Shown here: piece after piece, positions 23,287 through 33,345 of the stretch
How positions within the stretch are numbered: the first letter of the stretch is position 1
Layout of the letters: every line of letters begins with the position of its first letter
Source of the DNA: CALARM01 sp036746235
GTDB taxonomy: Bacteria; Vulcanimicrobiota; SpSt-956; JAKJGF01
NCBI GenBank assembly: GCA_036746235.1
Contig: DAIOEN010000004.1
Span: 1-64,000 of the forward strand
Direction of reading: 5' to 3'
Length of the DNA: 64,000 nt
Position numbers and translations under genes: made by a program
Notes under the pieces: generated by a model
The model's database searches: none
What the model saw: the letters and a program-made list of their open reading frames with translations, nothing else
Told to the model about the DNA's origin: nothing

Positions 23287-25632
23287 ATGAATATAGAACC
23301 TTACAAGCCGCCGCCGGAGGTTGAGCCATTAAAAAACAAAAAGCATTCTGCTACAGTAGAACCTTACAGACCACCTGCACTGCAGACAGTAAAACCTGCA
23401 GAAACAAATGATGATGAAGAATTTGACTGGAAAAAACTGTTAGTTTATTTCAATATTATAAGAAGGAGAAAACTTTTAATTATTCAATGTACTCTTATAG
23501 TCCTTCTCCTCGGCTTTATAGTTACGAAAATGATGACACCTTTATATAAAGCTACCAGTAATGTAATAATACTTCCCAGACCTGTTTCAGTCCAGAGACA
23601 GGGACAGGAAGAAACAACGGTATTTATCCCTTCGATTTCCATAGAATCTCAGATTCAGATGATAAAAAACTCTGGAGAAACAGGAGAATCCATTTCAAAA
23701 TCTCTGAAGGAAAAAAATAAAATCAATATGACTCCCGGAGAGATTATGGATACTCTTTCGGTAAAAAAGATAAAAGACACAGAAATGGTAGAGATTGTAT
23801 CTATCCATAAAGATCCTGAAATTGCAAAACTTATAGCCAATTATGGAGCAGAACAGTTCAGAGAGAGGAACAAGCAGTTTGATTCTGTAAAATTAAAACA
23901 GAGCAGAGACATGGTACAGGAACAGCTTGCCATGGTAGAAAAGGATCTGAAAAGTGCGGAAGAGAAATTAAAGATCTTTCAGCAGAAAGAAGGACTCATT
24001 GATGAACAGACAGAGGTTCAGGCAAAGCTTACAAAGGTAATAGAACTTGAAGCATCAAAGGCAGAGGCAGAAGTGGAAAAAAATGTGGCAGAAGCAAAAT
24101 ATAAAGAAGCCCAGGCAAACCTGGGAAGCATGAGAATAGACGAGAAGGATCCTACTGTTTCGGCCCTTGAAGGACAGTTAGCCAATCTTGAAGTAGAGCT
24201 GGCAGGTCTTAAAGAAAAATGGGCAGATGATTATCCTGAGATTTTAAATACAAAGGCAAAGATTGAAGAAACAAGAAGAAAACTCCGTGAGGCCCTTGCT
24301 GCCCAGGGAGCGGCAAATAAAAACCAGATGCTTATCAATAATTCCGTAGAATATACGGGAGCACAGGCAAAAACATCAGGTCTTTCCCAGATGTATGAAA
24401 AGGAAAGTTCTGCCATGAAAAACATGCCTGAAAAGATTATCGAAATGAAGCGTCTTAAAAGACAGGTAGAAATAACAGAAGAAAAATACAGAGCACTCCT
24501 TGAGAAATCCCAGCAGGCAAAAATCATGGAAGCAGACCGACAGGGCAATGTAGAAGTGGGAAGTTATGCCCTTCTCCCTGAAAGTCCCTATATGCCTGAT
24601 GTAAAGAAAAATATGGCTATAGCCCTTCTTCTGGGGCTCTGTATTGGCATATGTGCCGCTCTTGCAATGGAACAGTTAGATGTTCCTCTTTCAAATGAAG
24701 AAGATATAGGAAGCCATTTACATCTTCCTGTTTTAGAAGTAATACCGAAGATAAAATTTTCAAAGAAATCTGCAGAAAAGCCAAGTCTTATAAATGTAGA
24801 TGAAAAAGACAGAAGATATGTATTTTTCCTGGAAGCTTTCCGGACTTTAAGAACAGTCCTTAATTTCTCAATGAAAGACGAAGTGCTTCCCGGAGGGAGA
24901 AATGTTAAAATACTCCTTGTAACAAGTTCTGTTCCCGGAGAAGGCAAATCTACCATAGCAGGCAATCTTGCCATATCTTATGCCCAGATGGGTAAAAAAG
25001 TTCTTCTCATAGAAGCAGATCTGCTCCGTCCTACAATAAGAAAATACTTTAATATTGAAACACATAATAACGGTAAAGGTATGACTGAATTGCTTTCAGG
25101 TAAAGAATTCAAATTAAGCGATCTTGCCCATGAAACCTTTATACCAAACTTAAAGGTTCTTACATCGGGGAAAAATATAAAATTCACATCAGAATTATTT
25201 GAATCAGACAGTATGAAAGACTTCATAAGAAATCTCCAGTCAGATGAAGATACGGATCTGGTTATATTCGACTCTCCTCCCTGTCAGGCAGTAAGTGATG
25301 GCGTCATACTCTCTTCTCTCGTAGATAAAGTACTGCTCGTAGTATCTACAGGTATGAATGCCCGTACTGTAAGACAGTCTATAAAACTCCTGAACAGTGC
25401 TCAGGCAGATATTATAGGAGTTGTACTCAACAAAATGGATACAAGCAGAGGCTCTTATTATTCCTATAAATACAAATACGGCTATTATTATTCAAGAGAC
25501 AAAAAGGCTTCTGAAGCAAAACTGGATGAAATACTTGAAGAGAAGAAAGAAAGCGTTCCAGAGCTTGAAGATAAGGAAAAGAGTGATAAGGAAAAGAGCG
25601 ACGTTGAACTGGTTTTTAAAGGACAGGATTAA
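23287..25632 (+). CDS. Wzc-like tyrosine kinase / chain-length determinant protein
   Basis: 781 residues from ATG 23287, which has GAGGTG six bases upstream (a GTG at 23278 is less likely). The Pro-rich start contains EPYKPPPEVEPL and VEPYRPPAL. Then come a Wzz domain with TM1 (LIIQCTLIVLLLGFIVTKMM), a long coiled coil, TM2 (MAIALLLGLCIGICAALAM) and the BY-kinase: Walker A SVPGEGKSTIAGN, Walker A' LLIEADLLRPT, Walker B LVIFDSPPC. A Tyr cluster (GSYYSYKYKYGYYYS) is the expected autophosphorylation site. It controls chain length and export in the inner membrane, paired with the Wza-like protein 12 bases downstream. Confidence 0.93.
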   Translation: MNIEPYKPPPEVEPLKNKKHSATVEPYRPPALQTVKPAETNDDEEFDWKKLLVYFNIIRRRKLLIIQCTLIVLLLGFIVTKMMTPLYKATSNVIILPRPVSVQRQGQEETTVFIPSISIESQIQMIKNSGETGESISKSLKEKNKINMTPGEIMDTLSVKKIKDTEMVEIVSIHKDPEIAKLIANYGAEQFRERNKQFDSVKLKQSRDMVQEQLAMVEKDLKSAEEKLKIFQQKEGLIDEQTEVQAKLTKVIELEASKAEAEVEKNVAEAKYKEAQANLGSMRIDEKDPTVSALEGQLANLEVELAGLKEKWADDYPEILNTKAKIEETRRKLREALAAQGAANKNQMLINNSVEYTGAQAKTSGLSQMYEKESSAMKNMPEKIIEMKRLKRQVEITEEKYRALLEKSQQAKIMEADRQGNVEVGSYALLPESPYMPDVKKNMAIALLLGLCIGICAALAMEQLDVPLSNEEDIGSHLHLPVLEVIPKIKFSKKSAEKPSLINVDEKDRRYVFFLEAFRTLRTVLNFSMKDEVLPGGRNVKILLVTSSVPGEGKSTIAGNLAISYAQMGKKVLLIEADLLRPTIRKYFNIETHNNGKGMTELLSGKEFKLSDLAHETFIPNLKVLTSGKNIKFTSELFESDSMKDFIRNLQSDEDTDLVIFDSPPCQAVSDGVILSSLVDKVLLVVSTGMNARTVRQSIKLLNSAQADIIGVVLNKMDTSRGSYYSYKYKYGYYYSRDKKASEAKLDEILEEKKESVPELEDKEKSDKEKSDVELVFKGQD

Positions 25633-25644
25633 GGAGGATTTTCA

Positions 25645-27093
25645 ATGAATTTTTCAATAAATAAAGATTTTAAAATATTATTTTTCATAATATTATTTAC
25701 AGGTTTTACCTTCTGTTCCTCTATGGCACAGAAAACAGATGATGCCTTTACCCTTCAGCCTGGAGATACTATTGATATTACAGTAGTCCAGTTTCCTGAT
25801 TACAGTAAATCCATAATAGTAAGAGATGATTTCAGAATATCCTATCCTTTCATTGTAGGTGCCATAGATGTAAGGAACCTGACACCGGCAAAACTCAAAG
25901 AAATAATAACAGAAGGGCTTAAAAAAATCATAAAAAATCCCATAGTCAATGTAGATGTAACAAACTTTGCAAAAATGGAAGTCTATATATCGGGAGAGAT
26001 AAAAACTGCAGGGAAATATGAAGTAAAAAGAAACTCCAAAATTCTGGAGGCTCTTGTAACTGCAGGTATTACAGAAAAGTCCGATCTGGAAAGGGTAAGT
26101 GTTGTAAAAGGAGACAAACAGTTTACAGTAAATGTAAAAAAACTCCTCCTTGGAGAAGAAAAGGATATGAGTAAAAATATAAAACTGGATTCAAGGGATA
26201 TTATTTACATACCTGAAATAAATAAAAAGGTTACTGTTACAGGTTTTGTAAAGAACCCAGGTTCCTATGTAATAAGTGAAAAGATGCATACAGTTATAGA
26301 AGCAATAAATGCGGCAGGAGGGCTTTTAAATCTGAATGTAAATAACTCCGGAGGAGGGCAGATTGTAAGGAAACTGACTCTTGTACGTAACGGCCAGACA
26401 GTACTTTCTGAAGATTTAAATGAAATCTATAAAGAAGGCAATGTTTCCGCAAATATGGAACTTGTCGATGGAGATATAGTCTATGCTTCGGAAGAAAAGG
26501 TAAAATTCCTTGTATCGGTGGCAGGACAGCTTGAAAAGCCGGGCATATATGAGATACAGGAAGGAGACAGAGTCCTTGATACAATCCTTATGGCAGGAGG
26601 AGTTACAAAAACAGCAATAATAGAACAGGTAACTGTTATAAAAAGAAGTGGTGAAGTAAAGACTGTAGATTATGAAGAGCTCATGGAAAACGGAAATCAG
26701 GAAGTAAATATAAAAGTAGAACCGGGAGACACGGTGCTTGTAACAAAACCGGGGAAAAGAATTGTTGTAGCAGGAGACATAAAAGAACCGGGTGTATATA
26801 CACTTGAAGAAAACGGAACACTCCTTGATGCCCTTGCCATAGCAGGAGCCTATAAAAAACCGAAACTTTCCCAGGTCGGAGTATTCAGAAATGTAAACGG
26901 CATATCTCAGGTAATAGAAATAGATGCAGATAAACTCTTTGATAATCCGAATCCTGATTCAAAAATAAACATACAGCTTATGAAAGGCGATGTTGTTTAC
27001 GTTCCTGAAGCGGGGAAATTTGATCCTTCAACATTTCAGAGTATATCAAGTATTATGTGGCCTCTCACAACACTTATTAATTTATTTAAATAA
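25645..27093 (+). CDS. Polysaccharide export outer-membrane protein (Wza-like, multiple SLBB)
   Basis: 482 residues with a signal peptide (ILFFIILFTGFTFCSSMAQ). The poly-export domain starts FTLQPGDTIDITVVQFPDYS. At least four SLBB-type units follow (VYISGEIKTAGKYEV, VTGFVKNPGSYVI, VSVAGQLEKPGIYEI, VVAGDIKEPGVYTL). It lacks a clear lipobox. A GGAGG stands before the start. Wza homologues form the periplasmic/outer-membrane export channel; the extra SLBB units resemble longer exporters of non-enteric bacteria. The end of the gene abuts the next gene, whose GTG start follows within four bases. Confidence 0.9.
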   Translation: MNFSINKDFKILFFIILFTGFTFCSSMAQKTDDAFTLQPGDTIDITVVQFPDYSKSIIVRDDFRISYPFIVGAIDVRNLTPAKLKEIITEGLKKIIKNPIVNVDVTNFAKMEVYISGEIKTAGKYEVKRNSKILEALVTAGITEKSDLERVSVVKGDKQFTVNVKKLLLGEEKDMSKNIKLDSRDIIYIPEINKKVTVTGFVKNPGSYVISEKMHTVIEAINAAGGLLNLNVNNSGGGQIVRKLTLVRNGQTVLSEDLNEIYKEGNVSANMELVDGDIVYASEEKVKFLVSVAGQLEKPGIYEIQEGDRVLDTILMAGGVTKTAIIEQVTVIKRSGEVKTVDYEELMENGNQEVNIKVEPGDTVLVTKPGKRIVVAGDIKEPGVYTLEENGTLLDALAIAGAYKKPKLSQVGVFRNVNGISQVIEIDADKLFDNPNPDSKINIQLMKGDVVYVPEAGKFDPSTFQSISSIMWPLTTLINLFK

Positions 27094-27094
27094 T

Positions 27095-28945
27095 GTGAAA
27101 AAGATTGATTACTGCAGAATTATTAATATAATAACAGATATTCTTTTAGCCCTTCTCCTTGCAGTACCTCCCCTTCTGTACGGAGCGGTAGAGGAATATG
27201 TTATCCTTTCCATTCGCCTCATTACTGTTATTATACTCTTTCTCTTACTTTTAAAAGGATATCTGGGAAAAAACCTGACATGGCGAATAACAGTCCTGGA
27301 TATTCCTTTTTTTCTTTTTATTTCACTTTCTTTATATCATACAATAAATACGATATACTTTTACGGAAGTTTCCAGGAATTACTTAAAACACTCAATTAT
27401 ATAGCTCTTTACTATATTACGGTAAATCATGTAAGAGACAGGAAGAGAATTAAAATTTTTACAGCTATTATGGTAATAACAGGTTTCTGTCTTACTCTTT
27501 ACGGTTTCAATCAATATTACTCCGGTCTGAGTAAAATGTTAAGTCCTTCCTATGTATGCCACAATCATTATGCAGGTCTTATGGAACTGTGTATTCCTTT
27601 AAGTATTGCCTTTATATTTACAGAAGATAAACTCTTCGGTATATTATCAGGCATAGCCTCTGCAGTTATGGCCTTTGGCCTTATGTACAGCATGTCCCGG
27701 GGAGGCTGGATTTCTTTTGCCATATCATTTATCATTATGGTAATACTCTTTATCTGTAAAAGAGAGAATTTCTATTCGGAAGAAAAAGAAAGAAAAATAC
27801 TCCTTACCAATATTATAACATGGGTTATAGTGCTTGTAGCCCTCTCTGTACCTTTACTGGTAAAAGAAAGGGCAGAAACCATTTTTAAAGCAGAAGAAAA
27901 TAAATTCGGAAGCGAAGCCCTTGAATTCCGTATACCTGTATGGGAAAACTGCCTGAAGATGATAGAGGATCAGAACTATAAAGGTAAAGGTCTTGCATCT
28001 TTTACATATCTATATTTCAGATATAATAAAGAATATCCTGAATATCTCATGAATGCGGCTCACAGTGATTATCTCCAGATGGCTATAGAAGCAGGTCTTA
28101 CGGGATTGATTGCCTTTTTCATTATCATATTAATTTTTTATATTACTGTCATAAGATACTTAATTTACAGAGGAAAAGATCTGTCTCCTTTCAGTTTAGA
28201 ACTTCTAAAAAAGGATCAACTCCTTCTTATAGGCTATACAGGTTCAATTACATCTCTTATTCTCCACGGTGCAGGAGACTTCAATTTTCAGATACCTGCA
28301 AATACTATTTACTTCTATATAATCATGGCTCTTGGAATTTCCACAATAAATCTCAGAAAAAAATCCGGAGATATAGAAGAAACTTCAAAGAAAAAACTTT
28401 TAATACTCACAGTATTTCTTTCTCTCCTTCTGTCAATAATTACCTTTATAACAGTATGTCCATTACTTGCAGAATATTATCTGAAAGAAGGGAAAAAATA
28501 TGAAAGAAAACTCCTCTTTGAAAAAGCTCTTATTAAATATAATTTATGCCAGAAGCTTAATCCCTTTAATCCTTATTATTATATTCATTCAGGTTATATA
28601 TCAAATAAAATGACTCTTTTAGAAAAAAAGAAAAAAGAATTCTGGATAAAAAAGTCTATAGAATATTATGAAAAAGCTTTATCAATCCATCCATACGAGA
28701 ATTCCATATACTATTATCTTGGAAATCTTTACATAGAACTTGGAGATAAGAAAAAAACAGTATATTACTTTAATAAAATGGTGGAACTGGATCCCTATAA
28801 TCCAATCTATCTCCTGACATATGCTTTTTATTATCAGACAGAGGGAGAAAGCAAAAAAGCTCTGGAACTATATGAAAAATATCTCACCATAAAGCCGAAT
28901 GACAAAAAAGTAAAAAAAGTAATAGAAGAAATCATGAAGAAATAA
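27095..28945 (+). CDS. O-antigen ligase/polymerase-like membrane protein with TPR tail
   Basis: 616 residues from GTG 27095, just after the previous stop; a start inside the previous gene would be out of keeping. About a dozen hydrophobic helices contain the Wzy_C signatures: CHNHYAGLMELCIP, SMSRGGWISFAIS, RIPVWENCLKM and AHSDYLQMAIEAGLTG. The last ~140 residues are TPR-like (SIEYYEKALSIHPYENSIYY). It likely joins or polymerises glycan units at the inner membrane. The TPR tail echoes the TPR genes upstream. Confidence 0.85.
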   Translation: MKKIDYCRIINIITDILLALLLAVPPLLYGAVEEYVILSIRLITVIILFLLLLKGYLGKNLTWRITVLDIPFFLFISLSLYHTINTIYFYGSFQELLKTLNYIALYYITVNHVRDRKRIKIFTAIMVITGFCLTLYGFNQYYSGLSKMLSPSYVCHNHYAGLMELCIPLSIAFIFTEDKLFGILSGIASAVMAFGLMYSMSRGGWISFAISFIIMVILFICKRENFYSEEKERKILLTNIITWVIVLVALSVPLLVKERAETIFKAEENKFGSEALEFRIPVWENCLKMIEDQNYKGKGLASFTYLYFRYNKEYPEYLMNAAHSDYLQMAIEAGLTGLIAFFIIILIFYITVIRYLIYRGKDLSPFSLELLKKDQLLLIGYTGSITSLILHGAGDFNFQIPANTIYFYIIMALGISTINLRKKSGDIEETSKKKLLILTVFLSLLLSIITFITVCPLLAEYYLKEGKKYERKLLFEKALIKYNLCQKLNPFNPYYYIHSGYISNKMTLLEKKKKEFWIKKSIEYYEKALSIHPYENSIYYYLGNLYIELGDKKKTVYYFNKMVELDPYNPIYLLTYAFYYQTEGESKKALELYEKYLTIKPNDKKVKKVIEEIMKK

Positions 28946-28955
28946 TTCAGAAAAT

Positions 28956-28984
28956 TTGCAAAAAAATACTCTCCATAGTATAAT
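28956..28984 (+). promoter_or_regulatory. Promoter before the FecR-like gene
   Basis: TTGCAA (28956-28961), a 17-base spacer, TATAAT (28979-28984), about 40 bases before the ATG at 29024, which also has AAAGGAGGTG. The FecR-like gene can therefore be expressed separately from the upstream operon. Confidence 0.65.
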
Positions 28985-29023
28985 AATTTCGGATATTATC
29001 TAAAAAATGAAAGGAGGTGAATT

Positions 29024-30190
29024 ATGAAAAAGAAAATTTTTACCTGTCTTCTTATTATATCACTCATCAATACTCTTTCTCCCTTCAGTGCAATCTCACC
29101 TGCTTTTGCAGGAGGCCAGTCACTGACTATGGAAGTAATAGAAGGGCCTGTATTTTATAAAACCTCAAGGGATGTACCGTGGAATGTAGCAACAGGAAGT
29201 CTTGATCTTCAGGTTGACTATAATATCCATGTAGGTACCGGTGGTTCTGCATTACTCCATTATCCTGACGGAAGCACTGCCAGATTGTTTGAAAAGTCTA
29301 TGGTTGAAGTTATCAGTGTAAGTGATGTGGAAGGCACAAAAAACTACAATGTCAGATTTATCGGCCAGGTCATGACGAGTCCGAAGGTAGACAAAGAAAA
29401 TCCTTCTGTATTCTTAAATGATTCCCCTGCCGTACTGGTTCATTCAAAGGTAGAATATATGGCAGAACTGAAAAGCGATATGTCTCTTGAAGTAGTTGCC
29501 ACCACAGGAGAAGTGCCGGAAGAGATTAACGTCAATCCCGGGTACAATGTATCGGGAACCGTAAAGGAAATATTCCCTCAGGTTCAGATGTTTACTCTTG
29601 AAATAGACAAAGACAATATGGCAATAGTGGCTTTTCATCCCCATACGATTGTGAAAACAAGAAGTTATGACGGATATGTAAAATACAGAGATTCCGGTGA
29701 AACAAAGGATCTTGGAGATGTAGAGGATCTGAGTGAAGGAGAAGAAGTTGTAGTATTCGGAGAAGCTCCTATTGAACTTATAAAAACAGGGAAAGCAGAG
29801 GGAAATACTCCGGAAGGCGTCGGAAGTGCAGGTTCTGTTACAGTTGCCAGTGATGGCAATGAGGAAATAAGGGAAATTGAATTCTGCGGACACAAACTTA
29901 AAGTCAGAGTGCCAGGAGGAGTTCATATAGTATATATCCTTACTCCTCTTATAACAAACCATGCAGTACTCCCTGCCTATCTTGCAAATCTAAGAGTGGG
30001 AGGAGTACTTGTATCGAGTCTTGGCAAAGGAACAGTTCTTACAGGACTTGTAACAGGCACCAGCAGTACTGTAGCAGTAATAGTTCCCCTGGGTATACTG
30101 GCAGGAATATTGATTCCTGTAGTTGCATCAGGAGACAGCACTACAACTGTAATAAGGCCGCCTGTATCGAAGGTCCAGCCCAATTCTTAA
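29024..30190 (+). CDS. Secreted FecR-domain protein
   Basis: 388 residues with signal peptide (KIFTCLLIISLINTLSPFSA) ending near AFA. The segment MEVIEGPVFYKTSRDVPWNV, then HVGTGGSALLHYPDGSTARL is a FecR-like domain (G-x-G-S-x-x-L...DGS). The middle is Val/Glu-rich beta. A hydrophobic segment near the C-terminus (STVAVIVPLGILAGILIPVV) could be a membrane anchor. FecR-like domains here probably bind peptidoglycan or glycan rather than act as anti-sigma factors. A terminator follows. Confidence 0.75.
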   Translation: MKKKIFTCLLIISLINTLSPFSAISPAFAGGQSLTMEVIEGPVFYKTSRDVPWNVATGSLDLQVDYNIHVGTGGSALLHYPDGSTARLFEKSMVEVISVSDVEGTKNYNVRFIGQVMTSPKVDKENPSVFLNDSPAVLVHSKVEYMAELKSDMSLEVVATTGEVPEEINVNPGYNVSGTVKEIFPQVQMFTLEIDKDNMAIVAFHPHTIVKTRSYDGYVKYRDSGETKDLGDVEDLSEGEEVVVFGEAPIELIKTGKAEGNTPEGVGSAGSVTVASDGNEEIREIEFCGHKLKVRVPGGVHIVYILTPLITNHAVLPAYLANLRVGGVLVSSLGKGTVLTGLVTGTSSTVAVIVPLGILAGILIPVVASGDSTTTVIRPPVSKVQPNS

Positions 30191-30209
30191 CGATCAGAGA
30201 CATATTCAC

Positions 30210-30240
30210 AAGGGGCGTTTTAAAAAGACGTCCCTTTTTT
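30210..30240 (+). terminator. Rho-independent terminator after the FecR-like gene
   Basis: AAGGGGCGT and ACGTCCCTT form a stem (one G-U pair) around TTTAAAAAG, followed by a T run to 30240. It ends the export operon segment. Confidence 0.8.
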
Positions 30241-30396
30241 AAATTCCATACTGGAAGACTATCAGGCACAGCCTGACCTATCCCAATTCCCCGGACGCTC
30301 TTGTAAAGAAAATTGACTTTTTCTTTTACACGATAAAAATATACATCCTGAATCAGTTGATTTTCCTGTAAAGATTCTCACTTTTCACTACTCTTC

Positions 30397-30478
30397 ACTT
30401 TTCCACATACTAGTTTCCATCAATTATATAAAAAGACTCAAAATCCTTATTGACTTAAACAATGAAATATATTATTAT
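30397..30478 (+). promoter_or_regulatory. 60-bp conserved upstream element with promoter (copy A)
   Basis: The block 30397-30456 (starting ACTTTTCCACATACTAGTTT) is repeated at 34661-34720 with only two differences. It ends in TTGACT (30450-30455), and TATTAT (30473-30478) follows at a 17-base spacing. The WecG-like gene starts 53 bases downstream. The conservation reaches far upstream of -35, pointing to a shared regulator site. The rest of 30241-30396 shows no gene. Confidence 0.7.
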
Positions 30479-30530
30479 ATTTCATTAATTACTATTTCTC
30501 TTCAAGCAGTCTCTTTAAAGGCTATATCAA

Positions 30531-31283
30531 ATGATTAATGTATTAAGTATTCCTTTATATGATAATACACTTGAATCTGCAGTAAAAAAAGTAATACAAA
30601 TATGTCTTAATGAAGAAAAACAGAATAGATGTGTAAGCACTACAGGTGCTCATGGCCTTGTTTTTTCAAAAGAGAATGAAGAGTTTGCATGCTTATTAAA
30701 AGAATTTCACTGGAACCTTCCTGATGGAATGCCCGGTGTATGGGTTGGGCGCCTCAAGGGTGCCAATCAAATGGAAAGATGTTATGGTCCTGACTTTTTC
30801 AGAGATCTCCTTATTGCTTCCGCTTCCACCGGAATAAGACATTATTTCTGCGGAGGAAAAGAAGGTGTGGCAGAAGAGCTGAAAACTGCGTGCGGGAAGA
30901 AATTTAATAATTTTAATATAGGAGGAACATTTACACCGCCCTTCAGGGAAATGGATGATGAAGAACTTGAAAAGCTGGGAGACGATATAAATTCCAGACA
31001 TACCGATATTGCATGGATAGGAATAAGCACGCCAAAACAGGAGATATTTGCCAGAAGGCTTTCTGCCTTTACAAAAGTTCATTTTCTCATATCGGTAGGT
31101 GCTGCTTTTGATTTCCATACAGGCAGAGTAACACAGGCGCCGAAAACACTTCAGAAAGCCGGTCTTGAATGGTTTTTCCGTCTGTGTATGGAACCAAAAA
31201 GACTCTATGGAAGATACAGTAAAATAGTTCCTTATTTTATTTACTATAATATGATCGAATATTTTAAAGGTGAATTTAAATAA
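30531..31283 (+). CDS. WecG/TagA/CpsF-family glycosyltransferase (first copy)
   Basis: 250 residues. Family motifs: STTGAHGLVFSKEN, PDGMPGVWVGRL, RCYGPDF, IGISTPKQEIFARRL, VGAAFDFHTG and APKTLQKAGLEWFFRL. These enzymes transfer a HexNAc-type sugar onto a lipid-linked acceptor at the membrane. It lies 62 bases before the epimerase gene. A paralogue is at 32476; the two differ throughout, so they may use different donors or acceptors. Confidence 0.9.
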   Translation: MINVLSIPLYDNTLESAVKKVIQICLNEEKQNRCVSTTGAHGLVFSKENEEFACLLKEFHWNLPDGMPGVWVGRLKGANQMERCYGPDFFRDLLIASASTGIRHYFCGGKEGVAEELKTACGKKFNNFNIGGTFTPPFREMDDEELEKLGDDINSRHTDIAWIGISTPKQEIFARRLSAFTKVHFLISVGAAFDFHTGRVTQAPKTLQKAGLEWFFRLCMEPKRLYGRYSKIVPYFIYYNMIEYFKGEFK

Positions 31284-31344
31284 TAATATAAGAATTATGC
31301 ATGAACTTATCGGTCAGGCTAATTATTTAAGGAGGACCTGTTAA

Positions 31345-32325
31345 ATGAAAAAAGCTCTTGTCTGCGGTGCCGGAGGATTTATAGGCAGTCATCTTGTAAA
31401 AAGATTAAAAAAAGAAGGGTTTTATGTAAGGGGAGTTGATCTTAAATACCCTGAATTTTCAAAAACCGAAGCAGATGAATTTATAACAGGAGATCTGAGA
31501 GATCCTGTTGTATGTAAAAATATTCTGGATTATCCCTTTGATGAAGTATATCAGCTTGCTGCAGATATGGGAGGAGCAGGATATATCTTTACCGGACATC
31601 ATGATGCAGATGTCATGCATAATTCTGCTACAATCAATCTGAATATAACTTATTACGGGCAGAAAATGGGAATTAAAAACATATTTTATTCTTCTTCTGC
31701 ATGTATATATCCTGAATATAACCAGTTAGATCCTGACAATCCTGAATGTTCCGAATCTTCTGCCTATCCGGCAGCACCTGACAGTGAGTACGGATGGGAA
31801 AAACTATTCAGTGAAAGAATGTATATGGCTTTTAACAGAAATTACGGGCTTAAAGTCCATATAGCAAGATTTCATAATATCTTCGGCCCTGAAGGCACAT
31901 GGACAGGCGGTAAAGAAAAAGCCCCTGCCGCCATATGCAGGAAAGTGGCAGAAGCACATGACGGAGGAGAGATTGAAATATGGGGAGACGGGAAACAGAC
32001 AAGATCTTTTCTTTATATTGACGAATGTCTTGAAGGGATTAGAAGATTTATGGATTCTGATTTTATGGGTCCTGTAAATATAGGTTCTGATGAAATGGTA
32101 ACGATAAATCAGATGACAGAAATGGTTATGGATATTGCAGGAAAGAAATTGAGTATAAAGCACATAGAAGGGCCTCTTGGTGTGAGAGGCAGAAATTCTG
32201 ACAACAGACTCATAAAAGAAAAACTCGGCTGGAGTCCTTCATGTAAACTGAGAGATGGTCTTTTTAAGACCTATGAATGGATAAATAAACAGGTTCAATT
32301 AGTAAATAATAATTTCAAGATTTAA
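31345..32325 (+). CDS. NAD-dependent epimerase, GDP-mannose 3,5-epimerase-like
   Basis: 326 residues, SDR fold: VCGAGGFIGSHLV (NAD-binding), SSSACIYPE, the YGWEK pair, RFHNIFGPEGTWTGGKEKAP, WGDGKQTRSFLYIDECLEG, VNIGSDEMVTINQMTEMV and GVRGRNSDNRLIKEKLGW. The ADMGGAGYI segment and the last motifs are those of plant and bacterial GDP-mannose 3,5-epimerase, which forms GDP-L-galactose or GDP-L-gulose. GGAGG is 10 bases before the start. It fits the GDP-mannose-based chemistry of gmd and fcl at the end of the window. Confidence 0.8.
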   Translation: MKKALVCGAGGFIGSHLVKRLKKEGFYVRGVDLKYPEFSKTEADEFITGDLRDPVVCKNILDYPFDEVYQLAADMGGAGYIFTGHHDADVMHNSATINLNITYYGQKMGIKNIFYSSSACIYPEYNQLDPDNPECSESSAYPAAPDSEYGWEKLFSERMYMAFNRNYGLKVHIARFHNIFGPEGTWTGGKEKAPAAICRKVAEAHDGGEIEIWGDGKQTRSFLYIDECLEGIRRFMDSDFMGPVNIGSDEMVTINQMTEMVMDIAGKKLSIKHIEGPLGVRGRNSDNRLIKEKLGWSPSCKLRDGLFKTYEWINKQVQLVNNNFKI

Positions 32326-32475
32326 AAAAATTTAGAAACAGATCTTGATAAAAACAAAAGAAAAATTTATATAAGTTCTGAAAACAATATATCCTATAAA
32401 GAAAGAGATAACTTATGTAAAAACTTTAAGTGAGAGGTAAAAATTAAAGACAGGGACAGAGATAAAAGAAAATAA

Positions 32476-33249
32476 ATGAAAAAAATTGTAAAAAGTGCCT
32501 CTCACAGGAAAATAAACATATTCGGCTCTTTAATAAGCGCAATTTCCCTATCTCAGGAAGTATCACTTGTTGAAGAAAAGATTAAAGAGAAGAGTTCTTC
32601 CTATATCTGTTTCTGTCCCGTATCATTCATAGTTACTGCCACAGAAGACAGAGAATTCCTGGATATAATAAACAATGCTTATCTTGCAACACCTGACGGG
32701 ATGCCTGTGGTATGGTATTTGAAATCAAAAGGCGAAAAAAACACAACAAGGGTCTATGGCCCTGATCTGATGAGAGAGGTTTTCTATATATCGGAAGTAA
32801 GAGGGTACAGACATTATTTCTATGGAGGAACAGAGGAAATACTTTCGAAATTAAAAGAAAATATCCTTAAAAAATTCCCTGCCCTGCAGATATGCGGTAT
32901 TTATGCACCGCCATTCCGGCCTCTTACGGAACAGGAAGAAGTAGAGGTTATAGCCGGTATAAAAAAATCTGAACCTCATATGGTATGGGTCGGCATCGGT
33001 TCTCCGAAACAGGAAAAGTGGATGGCAAAGATTTCACCCTCTCTCGATGGAATACTTATGGCAGGAGTGGGTGCTGCTTTTAATTTTTATGCCGGGTCAG
33101 TGAGACAGGCTCCTCTGTGGATGCAGAAAAATGGACTGGAATGGATTTTTCGATTATGGTGCGAGCCGGGGAGGCTGTGGAAGAGGTACCTTTACGGGAA
33201 CAGCAGGTTTGTTTATATGGTTTTAAGGGAATGGTTTCTAAAAATATAA
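32476..33249 (+). CDS. WecG/TagA/CpsF-family glycosyltransferase (second copy)
   Basis: 257 residues: NAYLATPDGMPVVWYLK, RVYGPDLMREV, HYFYGGTEE, VGIGSPKQEKWMAKI, GVGAAFNFYAGSV and APLWMQKNGLEWIFRL, then a hydrophobic/aromatic end. The domain content equals the copy at 30531. It comes 150 bases after the epimerase gene and before an Rpn gene, which may have inserted into the locus. Confidence 0.88.
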   Translation: MKKIVKSASHRKINIFGSLISAISLSQEVSLVEEKIKEKSSSYICFCPVSFIVTATEDREFLDIINNAYLATPDGMPVVWYLKSKGEKNTTRVYGPDLMREVFYISEVRGYRHYFYGGTEEILSKLKENILKKFPALQICGIYAPPFRPLTEQEEVEVIAGIKKSEPHMVWVGIGSPKQEKWMAKISPSLDGILMAGVGAAFNFYAGSVRQAPLWMQKNGLEWIFRLWCEPGRLWKRYLYGNSRFVYMVLREWFLKI

Positions 33250-33345
33250 TCATTTTATACAGTCATTTTTCATTTTTTCCATACCACTCTCAGTAGAACA
33301 TGATATAATAAAATAAAAGACTTAAATTATGCGGTAGGTGATTAT

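Noticed and set aside
29444..29962. A 172-codon minus-strand frame
   Set aside because: Antisense to the well-supported FecR-like gene, without RBS or recognisable domain.
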